A stretch of DNA of 64,000 nucleotides. It comes from Actinospineispora eucalypti. Lineage in GTDB: Bacteria > Actinomycetota > Actinomycetes > Mycobacteriales > Pseudonocardiaceae. The first letter of the stretch is position 1, and each line of letters starts with the position of its first letter. The notes under the pieces were generated by a model that saw only the letters and a program-made list of their open reading frames with translations, did not search any database and was not told where the DNA came from. The position numbers and the translations under genes were made by a program. The stretch lies in assembly GCA_014208095.1 (NCBI GenBank), contig JACHMT010000002.1, forward strand, positions 248,001-312,000. Reading direction: 5' to 3'. This document shows, piece after piece, positions 36,464-46,506 of the stretch.

Positions 36464-37892
36464 CCCGCCGGCGGAGGACTACCAGCCGGACCCACGTCGT
36501 TGGCGGGCGCTCGGGGTAAGCCTGGCCGCCGGGTTCATGGGCCTGCTGGACATCACCATCGTCGCGGTCGCCCTGCCGTCCATCGGAACCACCCTGGGGG
36601 CCACCCCGGCCGAGGCGCAGTGGGTGGCCTCCGGCTATGCGCTCACCTTCGGGCTGTCCCTGGTGCCGGCCGGCCGGGCCGGTGACGCCTGGGGGCGGCG
36701 GCGCATGTTCTGCGTCTCGCTGGCCGGGTTCGTGCTGACCAGTGCGCTCTGCGGGGCGGCGCCCAACCTGGCCACCCTGGTCGCCGCGCGGCTGGCCCAG
36801 GGGTTCACTTCGGGCATGCTGGGGCCGCAGAACTCCGGGCTGATCCAGGACCTGTTCCGGGGGGCCGAGCGGGGGCGGGCGTTCGGCCTGTTCGGCGCGG
36901 TGCTGGGGGTCTCGACGGCCATAGGCCCGGTCATCGGCGGCCTCATCCTGGCCGCCTTCGACGAGTCCACCGGTTGGCGGTGGATCTTCCTGGTGAACGT
37001 CCCGATCGGCCTGCTCACCCTGGCCCTGGCGCCCCGGCTGCTGCCGGGCCGGCCGGCCGACGTGGTGCGGGACCCGACGCCGATGTGGCGGCGGATGGAC
37101 CTGTTCGGCGGGACGTTGCTGGGCGCGGGAGTGCTCGCGCTGATGTTCCCGTTGCTCGAGCACGACCGGTTCGACCGGTGGTGGTGGCTGTTGCCGGTGG
37201 CCGCGGCTCTGCTGCTCGGCTTCGCGCGCTGGGAGCTGCGGCTGTCCCGGCGGGGCGTCGACCCCCCGATGCTGGAACCGCGCCTGTTCACCGATACCCC
37301 CGGGTACACCTTCGGAGCCGTGCTCGGGCTGGCGTTCTTCATCGGCTTCAGCGGAATCTGGCTGGTGCTGGCGTTCTTCTTCCAGGACGGGCTGAGCTAC
37401 ACACCTCTGCACTCCGGCCTCGCGGTGACCACGTTCGCCGTCGGATCGGCGCTGTCCGCCATGGTGAGCGGCCGCTTGCTGGCCCGGATGGGCCGGCGGC
37501 TGACCGTGCACGGCCTGGTGGCGATGGTGGTCGGCCTGCTCGGGGCGGCAGTGGCGCTGGCCGTCCAGACCGGGCCGGCGGCGGCGCTGTGGGCGGCCGC
37601 CCCGCTCGCCCTGGCCGGCATCGGCTGCGGCCTGGTCATCTCGCCGAACATCACGCTGACCCTGTCCCAGGTGCCGGTGCGGATGGCCGGCGCGGCCGGT
37701 GGGGCGCTGCAGACCAGCCAGCGGGTGGGCTCGGCGATCGGCACCGCGCTGCTCGCCGCGGTCTACTACGTGGCGCTGGACCTCTACGGCAACCGGCCGG
37801 GCCTGGCGATCCTGTGCGCGCTGTTGTGTGCGACGGCGTTCGTGCTGGTCGCGTTGGTGATGGCCGTCCTGGAGCTGCGGCGGGAGCGTTAG
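36432..37892 (+). CDS. MFS transporter, DHA2 (14-helix) drug-exporter family
   Basis: A 486-residue polytopic protein. After a Pro-rich start, helix 1 carries the DHA2 motif LDITIVAVALPSIG. Motif A is GRAGDAWGRRRMFCVS; motif C is GAVLGVSTAIGPVIGGLI. About 14 hydrophobic segments are present. It begins inside the end of terC (32-bp overlap), so it may be expressed from the manganese-controlled transcript. The exported substrate is unknown. Confidence 0.88.
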   Translation: MTAAPRPTTPDPPAEDYQPDPRRWRALGVSLAAGFMGLLDITIVAVALPSIGTTLGATPAEAQWVASGYALTFGLSLVPAGRAGDAWGRRRMFCVSLAGFVLTSALCGAAPNLATLVAARLAQGFTSGMLGPQNSGLIQDLFRGAERGRAFGLFGAVLGVSTAIGPVIGGLILAAFDESTGWRWIFLVNVPIGLLTLALAPRLLPGRPADVVRDPTPMWRRMDLFGGTLLGAGVLALMFPLLEHDRFDRWWWLLPVAAALLLGFARWELRLSRRGVDPPMLEPRLFTDTPGYTFGAVLGLAFFIGFSGIWLVLAFFFQDGLSYTPLHSGLAVTTFAVGSALSAMVSGRLLARMGRRLTVHGLVAMVVGLLGAAVALAVQTGPAAALWAAAPLALAGIGCGLVISPNITLTLSQVPVRMAGAAGGALQTSQRVGSAIGTALLAAVYYVALDLYGNRPGLAILCALLCATAFVLVALVMAVLELRRER

Positions 37893-37897
37893 CTTAG

Positions 37898-38407
37898 CTA
37901 GCTCTCCAGATGATGCAGCCGGACGTCCTCGAGGGAAGCGCCGGCGATCCGGGCGGTCATCCAGGTGTGCGTGGGCTGGCGCCGGCGGTCGGTGGGGGAG
38001 CCGGGGTTCAACAGCCGCGGTCCGCCCGGGGCCACGCTGTCCCACGGGATGTGGCTGTGGCCGAACACCAGCACGTCGGTGTCCGGGTAGCGGGCCGCGC
38101 AGCGCCGCTCCCGGCCAGCCGCCGCGCCGGTCTCGTGCACCACGGCCAGCCGCACCCCGGCCAGGGTCTCCCGGGCCACCTCGGGCAGCCGGGCGCGCAG
38201 GGCGGGGCCGTCGTTGTTGCCGTAGACGCCGACCAGCCGGCGGGCGCGGGCGGCCAGCTCGTCCAGCAGCTCCACGCCCACCCAGTCACCGGCGTGCACC
38301 ACGACGTCGGCCTCGTCCACCGCCCGCCAGAGCGCCTCGGGTACCCGCCGGCCCCGGGCCGGGACGTGCGTGTCCGACATGAGCAGTAGCCGGATCTCGC
38401 CGGTCAC
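37898..38407 (-). CDS. YfcE/MJ0936-type metallophosphoesterase
   Basis: A 169-residue two-metal phosphoesterase. Metal ligands are visible in order: MSDTHVPARG, VVHAGDWVG, YGNNDGP, AVVHETG and VFGHSHIPW. Length and order match the small YfcE-like phosphodiesterases. GTG 38407 overlaps the stop of the upstream tetR (GTGA), so they are co-translated. The gene is convergent with the MFS gene, with only 5 bp between stops. Confidence 0.88.
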   Translation of the reverse strand: MTGEIRLLLMSDTHVPARGRRVPEALWRAVDEADVVVHAGDWVGVELLDELAARARRLVGVYGNNDGPALRARLPEVARETLAGVRLAVVHETGAAAGRERRCAARYPDTDVLVFGHSHIPWDSVAPGGPRLLNPGSPTDRRRQPTHTWMTARIAGASLEDVRLHHLES

Positions 38408-39018
38408 GGTGCCACCGGTTCCACCGGCTCGGCCGCGGGTTGGGGCGCGACGCCGTCCAGCAGCCGGGTCATCGAGGTGCCGCAGAGAACCCGGAACTCC
38501 GGGTCGGACAGCCCGAGCTGTCCGGCGTGGTGCAGGCTGATCAGCCCGTGCAGCATGCCCACGATGGTGACCGCCACCTGCCACACGTCGTCCGGTGGGA
38601 AGTCGCCGTCGTCCATCCCCTCGTCGATGGCCGCCGCGACCGCGTCCAGCACCGGTGACTTGCCGGCCCTCGGGTCCCAGTTCAGGTCGGCGGAGTCACT
38701 GGGGGAGTCGGTGGTGAGCAGCGAGTACAGGGCGGGCTGCCCCAGGGCGAGGTCGAGCACCGCGTTGAGCGTGGAGCGCAGCTCGGCCCGGGGCGTGGCC
38801 TGGCGAGGCCGGTGCCGCCACCGTTCGGTGATCTCGGCGCGGGCCTGGTCGGCCACCGCGCCGAGCAGCGCCTCGCGGCTCGGGTAGTGCCGGTAGATGG
38901 CCATCGCGGTGATGCCGGCGGCGCTGGCCACCCGGCGCATGCTGACCGCTTCCAGCCCCTCGGCGAGGAGCAGCGCCCTTGCTTCGTCCGCGATCCGCGC
39001 GGCGGTGCTGTAGGCCAC
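38404..39018 (-). CDS. TetR-family regulator
   Basis: A 204-residue TetR protein. The N-terminal helix-turn-helix is SMRRVASAAGITAMAIYRHY PSREAL in two pieces at residues about 25-50. The ligand-binding half is of the TetR_C_33/WHG type, with IVGMLHGLISLHHAGQLGL. It is coupled to the metallophosphoesterase gene and preceded by three copies of a GTnTAC-N3-GTA-type operator, so it probably represses its own operon. Confidence 0.88.
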   Translation of the reverse strand: MAYSTAARIADEARALLLAEGLEAVSMRRVASAAGITAMAIYRHYPSREALLGAVADQARAEITERWRHRPRQATPRAELRSTLNAVLDLALGQPALYSLLTTDSPSDSADLNWDPRAGKSPVLDAVAAAIDEGMDDGDFPPDDVWQVAVTIVGMLHGLISLHHAGQLGLSDPEFRVLCGTSMTRLLDGVAPQPAAEPVEPVAP

Positions 39019-39062
39019 CGGCCGGGCTCAGCGAACCGGTGCGGCCGTCGGGAGCGGGTCAG

Positions 39063-39148
39063 GTGTACGGCGTAGATCCAGCACTGCGGTCCCCATGTGT
39101 ACAACGTATAAGCGATGGCTCGAAGGTCGGAAGGTCTACGCTGTAGAC
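39063..39148. promoter_or_regulatory. Three-site operator upstream of tetR
   Basis: GTGTACGGCGTAGAT (39063-39077), GTGTACAACGTATAA (39097-39111) and the perfect palindrome GTCTACGCTGTAGAC (39134-39148) share GTnTAC-N3-GTA. Centres are 34 and 37 bp apart, about 3.3-3.5 helical turns. They are likely binding sites of the adjacent TetR protein. Confidence 0.65.
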
Positions 39149-39518
39149 GCCGGTTCACCGGTCGAATCGCGCGACGAGTGGACAGTACCGCGGTGGCCCA
39201 GACGGAGCCAACGCCCGTCGACCGCTTGTCGATAAACCGAGCACCGATAGGTGCGCATTATCCGGTTATTTCTTTTGTGCCTCCGGTGGGTATTCTTTCG
39301 GGGATTTCCCTGGCCGGACCGGGCAGTATTCGGCGTCACCTCGCCGGAAACGCGATGGTGACCAATTGTCCTGACCGCGAGGGGGTCGGGTAATTCTCCG
39401 ACGGAATTCCGCCGGTCGCCGGTGGCCTGAAATTGCTTGTGGTCGGCGGTTTCTCCTGCCCCGGCGGGGCTGTGGAATATCGCCTACGCTCGATTCTGGA
39501 CTGTCCGGGGAGGGTGCG
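39149..39518. other. Non-coding stretch between tetR and the HpcH-type aldolase
   Basis: About 370 bp with no convincing gene. A 92-codon rightward frame (39115-39393) overlaps the operator and has no family resemblance, so I do not call it. The middle is noticeably less GC-rich than the surroundings (TTATTTCTTTTGTG near 39263). A possible -10 TACGCT lies about 33 bp before the aldolase start, which has the strong ribosome site GGGGAGGG. Confidence 0.5.
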
Positions 39519-40268
39519 ATGACCGGTAACAAGCTGCGCCGGAAGTGGCGTGAGCGCACCGTGTTCGGCGTGTGGAGCACGATTCCGTCCACCGCCGCCG
39601 TCGAGGTGCTCGTGGAGTGCGGGTACGACTTCGTCGCGTTCGACTGCCAGCACGGGCAGTTCGGCGTCGCGGACCTCGAGCCGCTGCTGAGGGTGACCGC
39701 GCGCACCGAGGTGACCCCGGCCGTGCGGGTGCCCGGCAACGACTACTACGCCATCGGGCACGCGCTGGACGCTGGGGCCGAAGTGCTGATCGTGCCCATG
39801 GTGGAGACCGCCGAGCAGGCCGCGCGGGCGGCGTTCGCCACCCGCTACCCGCCGGAGGGCGGCCGCAGCTTCGCCCGGAACCGGGGGATGGCGGCGCTGG
39901 GCGCCACCCCGGCCGAGCTGAACCGCGAGGTGGCCTGCCTGGTGATGGTGGAGACCGCCACCGGGCTGGCCAACGCGGCGGAGATCGCCGCGACGCCGGG
40001 CGTGGACGGGGTCTTCGTCGGCCCCGCCGACCTGGGTCTGGCCCTGGGCTTACCGCCGGGACCGCCGCCGTTCGCCGCCGAGGTGGAACGGGGGATCGAC
40101 CAGGTGGTGTCGGCCTGCCGGTCGGCCGGGGTGATCGCCGGCCTGCACGCGAACGGCGGCTACGCCGCCCGGGGCGTCGACCTGGTCACCGTGGCGGCCG
40201 ACCACGACCTGCTCCGCGTGGCCGGCCGGAACACGATTGCCCAGGCTCGGGGGACCACCTCGCGCTGA
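39519..40268 (+). CDS. HpcH/HpaI-family aldolase
   Basis: A 249-residue class II pyruvate aldolase. [12 protein letters not shown] holds the catalytic His; [13 protein letters not shown] and [15 protein letters not shown] provide the metal-binding Glu and Asp. [17 protein letters not shown] is the family's loop. Members cleave 4-hydroxy-2-oxo acids or 2-keto-3-deoxy sugar acids to pyruvate and an aldehyde. No pathway partner lies next to it, so the substrate is open. GGGGAGGG precedes ATG 39519. Confidence 0.9.
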   Translation: MTGNKLRRKWRERTVFGVWSTIPSTAAVEVLVECGYDFVAFDCQHGQFGVADLEPLLRVTARTEVTPAVRVPGNDYYAIGHALDAGAEVLIVPMVETAEQAARAAFATRYPPEGGRSFARNRGMAALGATPAELNREVACLVMVETATGLANAAEIAATPGVDGVFVGPADLGLALGLPPGPPPFAAEVERGIDQVVSACRSAGVIAGLHANGGYAARGVDLVTVAADHDLLRVAGRNTIAQARGTTSR

Positions 40269-40293
40269 ACCGGCTGCGGCGTACCGTCGGGCC

Positions 40294-40452
40294 GTGCTGA
40301 TGTGGATCAACGGACCGTTCGGCGGGGGCAAGACCCAGACCGCGTGCGAGCTGCACCGCCGGCTGCCCGGCAGCCTGGTGTGTGACCCGGAGGAGGTCGG
40401 CTACGGGCTGCGCCGGGTCTGGACCAGCGCCAGGCACATCAGACTGCACTGA
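40294..40452 (+). pseudogene. Truncated TmrB-like P-loop ATPase
   Basis: 52 residues beginning [20 protein letters not shown], containing the Walker A GPFGGGKT, then [18 protein letters not shown]. This is the N-terminus of the AAA/TmrB-like nucleotide-binding proteins, usually about 170-190 residues. The frame stops at 40452 and no frame downstream continues the family. It is a deletion remnant. TACCGT lies 6 nt before GTG 40294, so its promoter may still be intact. Confidence 0.7.
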
Positions 40453-40491
40453 TCCCGACGGAGACCGCTCCGCCGCCGCTACCTTGGAGTC

Positions 40492-40734
40492 ATGCTGGTC
40501 ATCTTTGGCGTCAAGCGCTACCTCGAGCAGCTGGCCATGCTCAGCCTCGGCTGCCCGAACTGCGGGACCACCAGCGCCCACCCGCTGCGCCGGGCGTACA
40601 GCAAGTTCACGCTGTTCTTCATCCCGCTGTTCGTGGTCAGCTCCCGCTACCAGGTGCAGTGCACGTACTGCGGGCTGGTCTCGGGGGTGAGCAAGCAGCG
40701 GGCGCTGGAGCTGCGGGGGGCGAGCGTCCGCTAG
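40492..40734 (+). CDS. Small zinc-ribbon protein
   Basis: An 80-residue protein with two CxxC knuckles, GCPNCGTTS and CTYCGLVSG, separated by a hydrophobic stretch ([19 protein letters not shown]). Such zinc-ribbon proteins with the phrase F-F-I-P-L-F are widespread in actinobacteria and have no firm function. TACCTT lies 6 nt before the ATG. The end overlaps the convergent rnhA by 4 bp. Confidence 0.75.
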   Translation: MLVIFGVKRYLEQLAMLSLGCPNCGTTSAHPLRRAYSKFTLFFIPLFVVSSRYQVQCTYCGLVSGVSKQRALELRGASVR

Positions 40735-41195
40735 GCCCGTTGCTCGCGGGCCTCCTGGACCCCGCGCACCGCCAGCCGGTCGGCGCGCTCGTTCTCCGGG
40801 TGGCCGGCGTGGCCCTTGACCCAGTGCCACTCCACCTGGTGTGCGCCGGCGGCCGCGTCCAGCCGCTGCCAGAGGTCGGCGTTTTTCACCGGCTGCTTGT
40901 CCCGGGTGAGCCAGCCGTTGTTCTTCCACCGGGGCAGCCAGGAGATGACGCCGTTCCGCACGTAGGTGCTGTCGGTGAAGATGTGCACCGTGCACGGCCG
41001 GCTGAGGCTCTCCAGCGCCCGGATCGGCGCGGTCAGCTCCATGCGGTTGTTGGTGGTCGTGGTGGACTCGCCGCCGTACAGCTCCTTCTCGTGCCGGCCG
41101 TAGCGCAGCACCGCGCCCCAACCGCCCACGCCGGGGTTACCACTGCACGCGCCGTCGGTGAAGATCTCCACGATCCCCCCGCCCGCGTCGTTCAC
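40731..41195 (-). CDS. rnhA: Ribonuclease HI
   Basis: A 154-residue RNase H that degrades RNA in RNA-DNA hybrids. Catalytic residues are in [20 protein letters not shown] (first Asp, residue 14), [13 protein letters not shown] (Glu), [13 protein letters not shown] (Asp), and the HxxxDR-type end [16 protein letters not shown]. Bacterial HI-type length. Its start overlaps the stop of the MBL hydrolase gene by 4 nt, so the two are an operon. Confidence 0.95.
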   Translation of the reverse strand: MNDAGGGIVEIFTDGACSGNPGVGGWGAVLRYGRHEKELYGGESTTTTNNRMELTAPIRALESLSRPCTVHIFTDSTYVRNGVISWLPRWKNNGWLTRDKQPVKNADLWQRLDAAAGAHQVEWHWVKGHAGHPENERADRLAVRGVQEAREQRA

Positions 41196-41866
41196 CAGCG
41201 GCGCTCACGCCACTCGGGCAGCGACGGGCGCTGCTCCCCGAGGGTGGAGTCGTCGCCGTGGCCGGGGTAGAACCAGGTGTCGTCGGGCAGCGGGTCGAAG
41301 ATCCGTTGTGACACGTCGTCGATCAACGAGTCGAAGTCCTCCGGCGCCCAGGTGCGGCCGACCCCGCCCGGGAACAGGGAGTCCCCGGTGAACAGGTGCG
41401 GCCGGTCGGAACCCCGGTAGAGCAGCGCGACCGAGCCGGGGGTGTGCCCCCGCAGGTGGATCACCTCGAGCTCCACCTGGCCCACCCGGACCGTGTCGCC
41501 GTGCTCCACCGTCGTGGTGGTCGGCACCGGCAGCTCCGGGGCGTCCAGCGGGTGTGCGATGGTGCGCGGTTCGCACATGCCGACCACCGCCCCGAGCGCC
41601 TGCCAGTGGTCGGGGTGCCGGTGGGTGGTGACGATGGTGCGCAGCTCGGGGCGGCTTGCGCCGTGGCCGACCATGTCCATCAGCCGGTCCGGCTCGGCGG
41701 CCGCGTCGATCAGCAGCGCTTCCCCGGTGGCCTGGCAGACCAGTAGGTAGGCGTTGTTGTCGTACTCGCCGACGGAGACCTTGGTGATGGTCAGGCCGTC
41801 CAGGGTGCGGCGGATGGCGGCACCGCCGGGGTCGGTGTGACCGGTGTAATCGTCCAGCACGTCCAC
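41192..41866 (-). CDS. MBL-fold metallohydrolase, glyoxalase II-like
   Basis: A 224-residue metallo-beta-lactamase-fold enzyme. The metal motif is [18 protein letters not shown] (HxHxDH), followed by [27 protein letters not shown] and [12 protein letters not shown]. In mycobacteria a similar protein lies beside uvrA as I remember it. Here about 20 kb, including the oxalate module, lies between them. TAGGCT is 7 nt before GTG 41866, so the mRNA is probably leaderless. Confidence 0.9.
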   Translation of the reverse strand: MDVLDDYTGHTDPGGAAIRRTLDGLTITKVSVGEYDNNAYLLVCQATGEALLIDAAAEPDRLMDMVGHGASRPELRTIVTTHRHPDHWQALGAVVGMCEPRTIAHPLDAPELPVPTTTTVEHGDTVRVGQVELEVIHLRGHTPGSVALLYRGSDRPHLFTGDSLFPGGVGRTWAPEDFDSLIDDVSQRIFDPLPDDTWFYPGHGDDSTLGEQRPSLPEWRERRW

Positions 41867-41898
41867 GCGGATCAGCCTAGTCCGGGTCCCGCTCGGTT

Positions 41899-42285
41899 TC
41901 AGCCGGGGATCGCGGTCTCGTGCAGGTAGCGCCAGCGTGGTCCGCCCGGTTCGATGCGGAACAGCACGGTGACCCGCCGGGAGGAGGTGTGGCCGTGGTC
42001 CACGTGCGTCTCGAGGAACCGCGCGAGCAGTCCTTCACCCAGTTCGGCCACGAGCTCCACCTGGCTGGTCAGGATGCGCAGCCCGGGGCGGGCGTTGCGG
42101 GCGCCGGCGAGCGCCTCGAACAGCCCGGTGTTGTCCAGCGGCTGTCCGTCGGTGGTGACCATGGTGAAGTCGTCGGTGTGCGCCGCGCGCAGCTCGTCCA
42201 TCACCTCGGGGGGTGCCTCGCTGCCCAGCCAACGGGCCAGCAGTTGGTGCTGCCGGTCAATCTCGGTGCTGATGAGTTCCCGCAC
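41899..42285 (-). CDS. DUF4440/SnoaL-like NTF2-fold protein
   Basis: A 128-residue protein: STEIDRQHQLLARWLGSEAP, ELRAAHTDDFTMVTTDGQPL, TGLFEALAGARNARPGLRI, then beta strands with VLFRIEPGGPRWRYLHETAI. This is the cone-shaped NTF2 fold used by ketosteroid-isomerase-like enzymes and many unassigned proteins. GTG 42285 follows GGGAGGGAC closely and overlaps the end of the upstream tetR by 29 bp, so it is coupled to that regulator. Confidence 0.75.
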   Translation of the reverse strand: MRELISTEIDRQHQLLARWLGSEAPPEVMDELRAAHTDDFTMVTTDGQPLDNTGLFEALAGARNARPGLRILTSQVELVAELGEGLLARFLETHVDHGHTSSRRVTVLFRIEPGGPRWRYLHETAIPG

Positions 42286-42910
42286 TGTCCCTCCCGTCCG
42301 GTGCCGGGCCCGCGCCGCGGAGCACGGCGAGCGCCTGCGCCACCCAGGCCTCGGCGAACCGGTCCGCCTCGATGTCACCCGGGGTGTGGCCGATGAGGGT
42401 ATCCAAGATCGGGTAATAGGTCAGCGCGGCGAGCAGTACCGCCGAGGTGGCGGCCGGGTCGGTCACCCGGATGTCGGTGCGGTGGTCCAGCCAGCGGGTG
42501 AACTCGTCGTAGACACTGCGCCGCACCTCTTCCCACACCTCGGCCAGCAGGTCCGGGTGTTCGTCCAGGTCGCGCAGCATCACCCGCAGCACCTGGTGGT
42601 CCCGGCGCATGCCGCCCCAGACGAGCTGGACGACCAGGCGCAGGGCGTCGGCCAGGTCGTCCGGCAGCTGTTCGGCCGCCTCGCCGGCGCGCATGGTCCC
42701 GATGTGCATGCCGACGACCTCGCCGAGCAGGGCGCGCTTGGAGGAGAAGTGCTTGTACAGCGCGCCGGATCCCCGGGTCAGCCCGCAGGCCTGCTGGATG
42801 TCGCCGACCGAGGTGGCGGCGTAGCCGCGCTCGGCGAACAGCCGGGCGGCCTCCCGGACGAACCGCTCGCGCGGCGGCACCGGTGGTGACGATTCTGGTA
42901 GCGGAGCCAT
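42257..42910 (-). CDS. TetR-family regulator divergent from an SRPBCC protein
   Basis: A 217-residue TetR protein. DNA-binding part: RFVREAARLFAERGYAATSV, then DIQQACGLTRGSGALYKHFS. The C-terminal half (VLRVMLRDLDEHPDLLAEVW) is of the TetR_C_11-like type. The perfect palindrome at 42914-42933 lies between its ATG and the start of the divergent gene and is its obvious operator. Confidence 0.9.
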   Translation of the reverse strand: MAPLPESSPPVPPRERFVREAARLFAERGYAATSVGDIQQACGLTRGSGALYKHFSSKRALLGEVVGMHIGTMRAGEAAEQLPDDLADALRLVVQLVWGGMRRDHQVLRVMLRDLDEHPDLLAEVWEEVRRSVYDEFTRWLDHRTDIRVTDPAATSAVLLAALTYYPILDTLIGHTPGDIEADRFAEAWVAQALAVLRGAGPAPDGRDSAGTHQHRD

Positions 42911-42913
42911 GAA

Positions 42914-42933
42914 GTGAGAGACTACTCTCTCAC
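42914..42933. promoter_or_regulatory. Palindromic operator overlapping two divergent -10 boxes
   Basis: GTGAGAGACTACTCTCTCAC is a perfect 8-4-8 palindrome. Its rightward reading contains TACTCT (42923-42928), 6 nt before ATG 42935. Its leftward reading contains TAGTCT (42924-42919), 8 nt before ATG 42910. Both genes would be leaderless, and one bound repressor would block both -10 boxes. Confidence 0.75.
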
Positions 42934-42934
42934 C

Positions 42935-43390
42935 ATGGTCACCGTGCAGGTAGTCGAAACGATCAGGTGCACTCCCCGGGAGCTTCTCGAGTTCGTCATG
43001 GACATCGAGCGGTACGCGGAGATCGACCGCAAGATCCAGCCGGTCAGTTGGGCCGAGCGGGAGGGCGACTTGCTGGAGTTCGAGTGCCGGCCGAAGGTCG
43101 CCGGGGTGCCGCAGCCGAAGGTGGTGCAGCAGGTGCGGCTGACCCCGTGGTCACGGATCGACATCACCCTGTCCCCGCCGCCGCGCAACCGCATGCAGCA
43201 CGCGTTCGCCAAGTTCAATGCCAGTTTCGAGTGTGTCGAGGTACCGGAAGGGACCCGGGTGACCCGCACGCTGAACTTCAGCTTTCACCCGGCTACCCGG
43301 TGGCTGCTGGAGCCGTTGCTGCGCCGCCGGCTGCCGGGGGAGGTGCGGGAGGAGATCGCCCTGGCCAAGCGCCACCTGGAGGGCGGCTGA
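42935..43390 (+). CDS. SRPBCC (START-like) family protein
   Basis: A 151-residue helix-grip protein: VQVVETIRCTPRELLEFVMD, IQPVSWAEREGDLLEFECRP, a middle strand VTRTLNFSFHPATRWLLEPL and a C-terminal long helix PGEVREEIALAKRHLEGG. SRPBCC proteins bind hydrophobic ligands in a cavity; polyketide cyclases and lipid-binding proteins belong here. ATG 42935 is chosen over GTG 42914, because the latter is the first base of the operator and lies upstream of the -10. Confidence 0.8.
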   Translation: MVTVQVVETIRCTPRELLEFVMDIERYAEIDRKIQPVSWAEREGDLLEFECRPKVAGVPQPKVVQQVRLTPWSRIDITLSPPPRNRMQHAFAKFNASFECVEVPEGTRVTRTLNFSFHPATRWLLEPLLRRRLPGEVREEIALAKRHLEGG

Positions 43391-43410
43391 CTCGTTCGGG
43401 GCGGATTTAA

Positions 43411-43703
43411 GACGGCTTGGACGGCCGCGGCTGAGTGGTCTTCCGCCGCTTCGGCCCGGCCCGTTGCGTTCGGCTACACGCCGTAATGGCTGGACGGCCC
43501 CAACCCGGCTTCCGTTCGTCGCGCCGGGGGCGTGATCGTCGACCGTGGCGGTTTAGCCGCGAAAATCGACGCTCAACCGCCAGAGACGGCGATCAACCTA
43601 TAGCCCACGCCTGGTCACGCCCTGTGAACAGGCGCGAGGCCAAACGCAACGGGCCGGACCAAAAGCCGCGGCAGACTCCCCAAGCCGCGCCGTCCAAGCC
43701 GTT
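43411..43703. repeat. 290-bp palindromic repeat element at the left border of the oxalate/formate block
   Basis: Outer arms 43411-43474 and 43639-43703 are inverted relatives of each other (my estimate is roughly 75-80% over 65 bp), including exact blocks ACGGCTTGGACGGC and CCGGCCCGTTGCGTT. Inside, GATCGTCGACCGTGGCGGTT (43534-43553) pairs imperfectly with 43575-43594. No frame looks like protein. It fills the 330-bp gap between the convergent SRPBCC and formate dehydrogenase genes. A half copy occurs at 61701-61831. Confidence 0.8.
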
Positions 43704-43720
43704 CGAAAACCGGCACCGCC

Positions 43721-44652
43721 CTAATCCGGCAGGTTCTGGACGTGTTGGAAGCCGAACCGGCCCTTGATGCACAGGTGTCCGTGGGTGACGCTGTGGTCGC
43801 TCGGCGAGGTCACGTTCACGATCTTGTTGTGCTGCACGTGCAGCTCCAGGTTGCAGCCGACGCCGCAGAAGGAGCAGATCGTGGTGGTGACGGTCTCGTT
43901 CTCCTCGTCCCACTCGCCGGACTCGCGCAGCTCGTGCTCGGAGACCGACTTCAGCGCTCCCGTCGGGCACACACCGACACAGTTGCCGCAGTACACGCAG
44001 GCCGAGTCGGGCAGCTCGGTGTTGTACTCGGTGGCGATCCGGGTGTCGAAGCCGCGGCCGGCGGCCGAGATGGCGAAGGTGAACTGCGCGTCGGTGCCGC
44101 AGGCCTTGACGCACTTGTAACACATGATGCAACGGCCGTAGTCGCGAACGTAAAGGTCGTTGTCCACCTTCACCGGCTGGGCCACGTTGGCCGCCGTCGA
44201 GCCGTCCGGCTCCTGGTGGTGACCTGGGTGCCGGCGATCCCGTTCGCCGTCGGCCGCCGGCGGCGCGGGCGGGCCGTAGCGACCCGCGTCGACCCCGTAC
44301 TTGGTCATCCAGCGCTGCACGTCGGGGTCGGTCTGCGACATGTCGGCCGAGCTGGCCAGCAGCTCCAGCACCATGCGGCGGCTGTGCTGCACCTTCTCCG
44401 AGTCGGTGCGCACCACCATGCCGTCCTCCACCGCCCGGGCGCAGGACGGCACCAGCACCCGGGAACCCTCCACGTCGACCATGCACACCCGGCAGGCGTT
44501 GATCGGGGTGAGGTTGGGCGCCCAGCACAGAGTCGGGGTGTCCACCCCGTGCGCGCGCAACGCGTCCAGGATCGTGGCGCCCTCCGGCACCCGCACCTCG
44601 ACGCCGTCGAGGGTCACCGTCACCAGGCGGCGGATCTCGCCGAGCATCACCG

Positions 44653-44656
<4 letters not shown>
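43721..44656 (-). CDS. Formate dehydrogenase N-terminal Fe-S part: 2Fe-2S ferredoxin, two 4Fe-4S sites and the molybdopterin-domain 4Fe-4S site
   Basis: 311 residues. Residues about 10-85 are a 2Fe-2S ferredoxin domain (CWAPNLTPINACRVCMVDVE, then VLVPSCA). Two 4Fe-4S motifs follow: CIMCYKCVKACGT and CVYCGNCVGVCPTGAL. The C-terminal about 55 residues are the Molybdop_Fe4S4 domain: CSFCGVGCNLEL ... HGHLCIKGRFGFQHV. The protein ends exactly where the catalytic subunit encoded at 46507-48444 begins in single-chain FdhA homologues. So FdhA is split, with its N-terminal part encoded last in the operon. The start overlaps the preceding stop (ATGA). Confidence 0.88.
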
Positions 44657-46497
<1,841 letters not shown>

Positions 46498-46506
46498 CGC
46501 TCCTCC

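Noticed and set aside
39115..39393. 92-codon rightward frame in the tetR-aldolase gap
   Set aside because: Begins inside the TetR operator, has no ribosome site and no protein-like features beyond chance.
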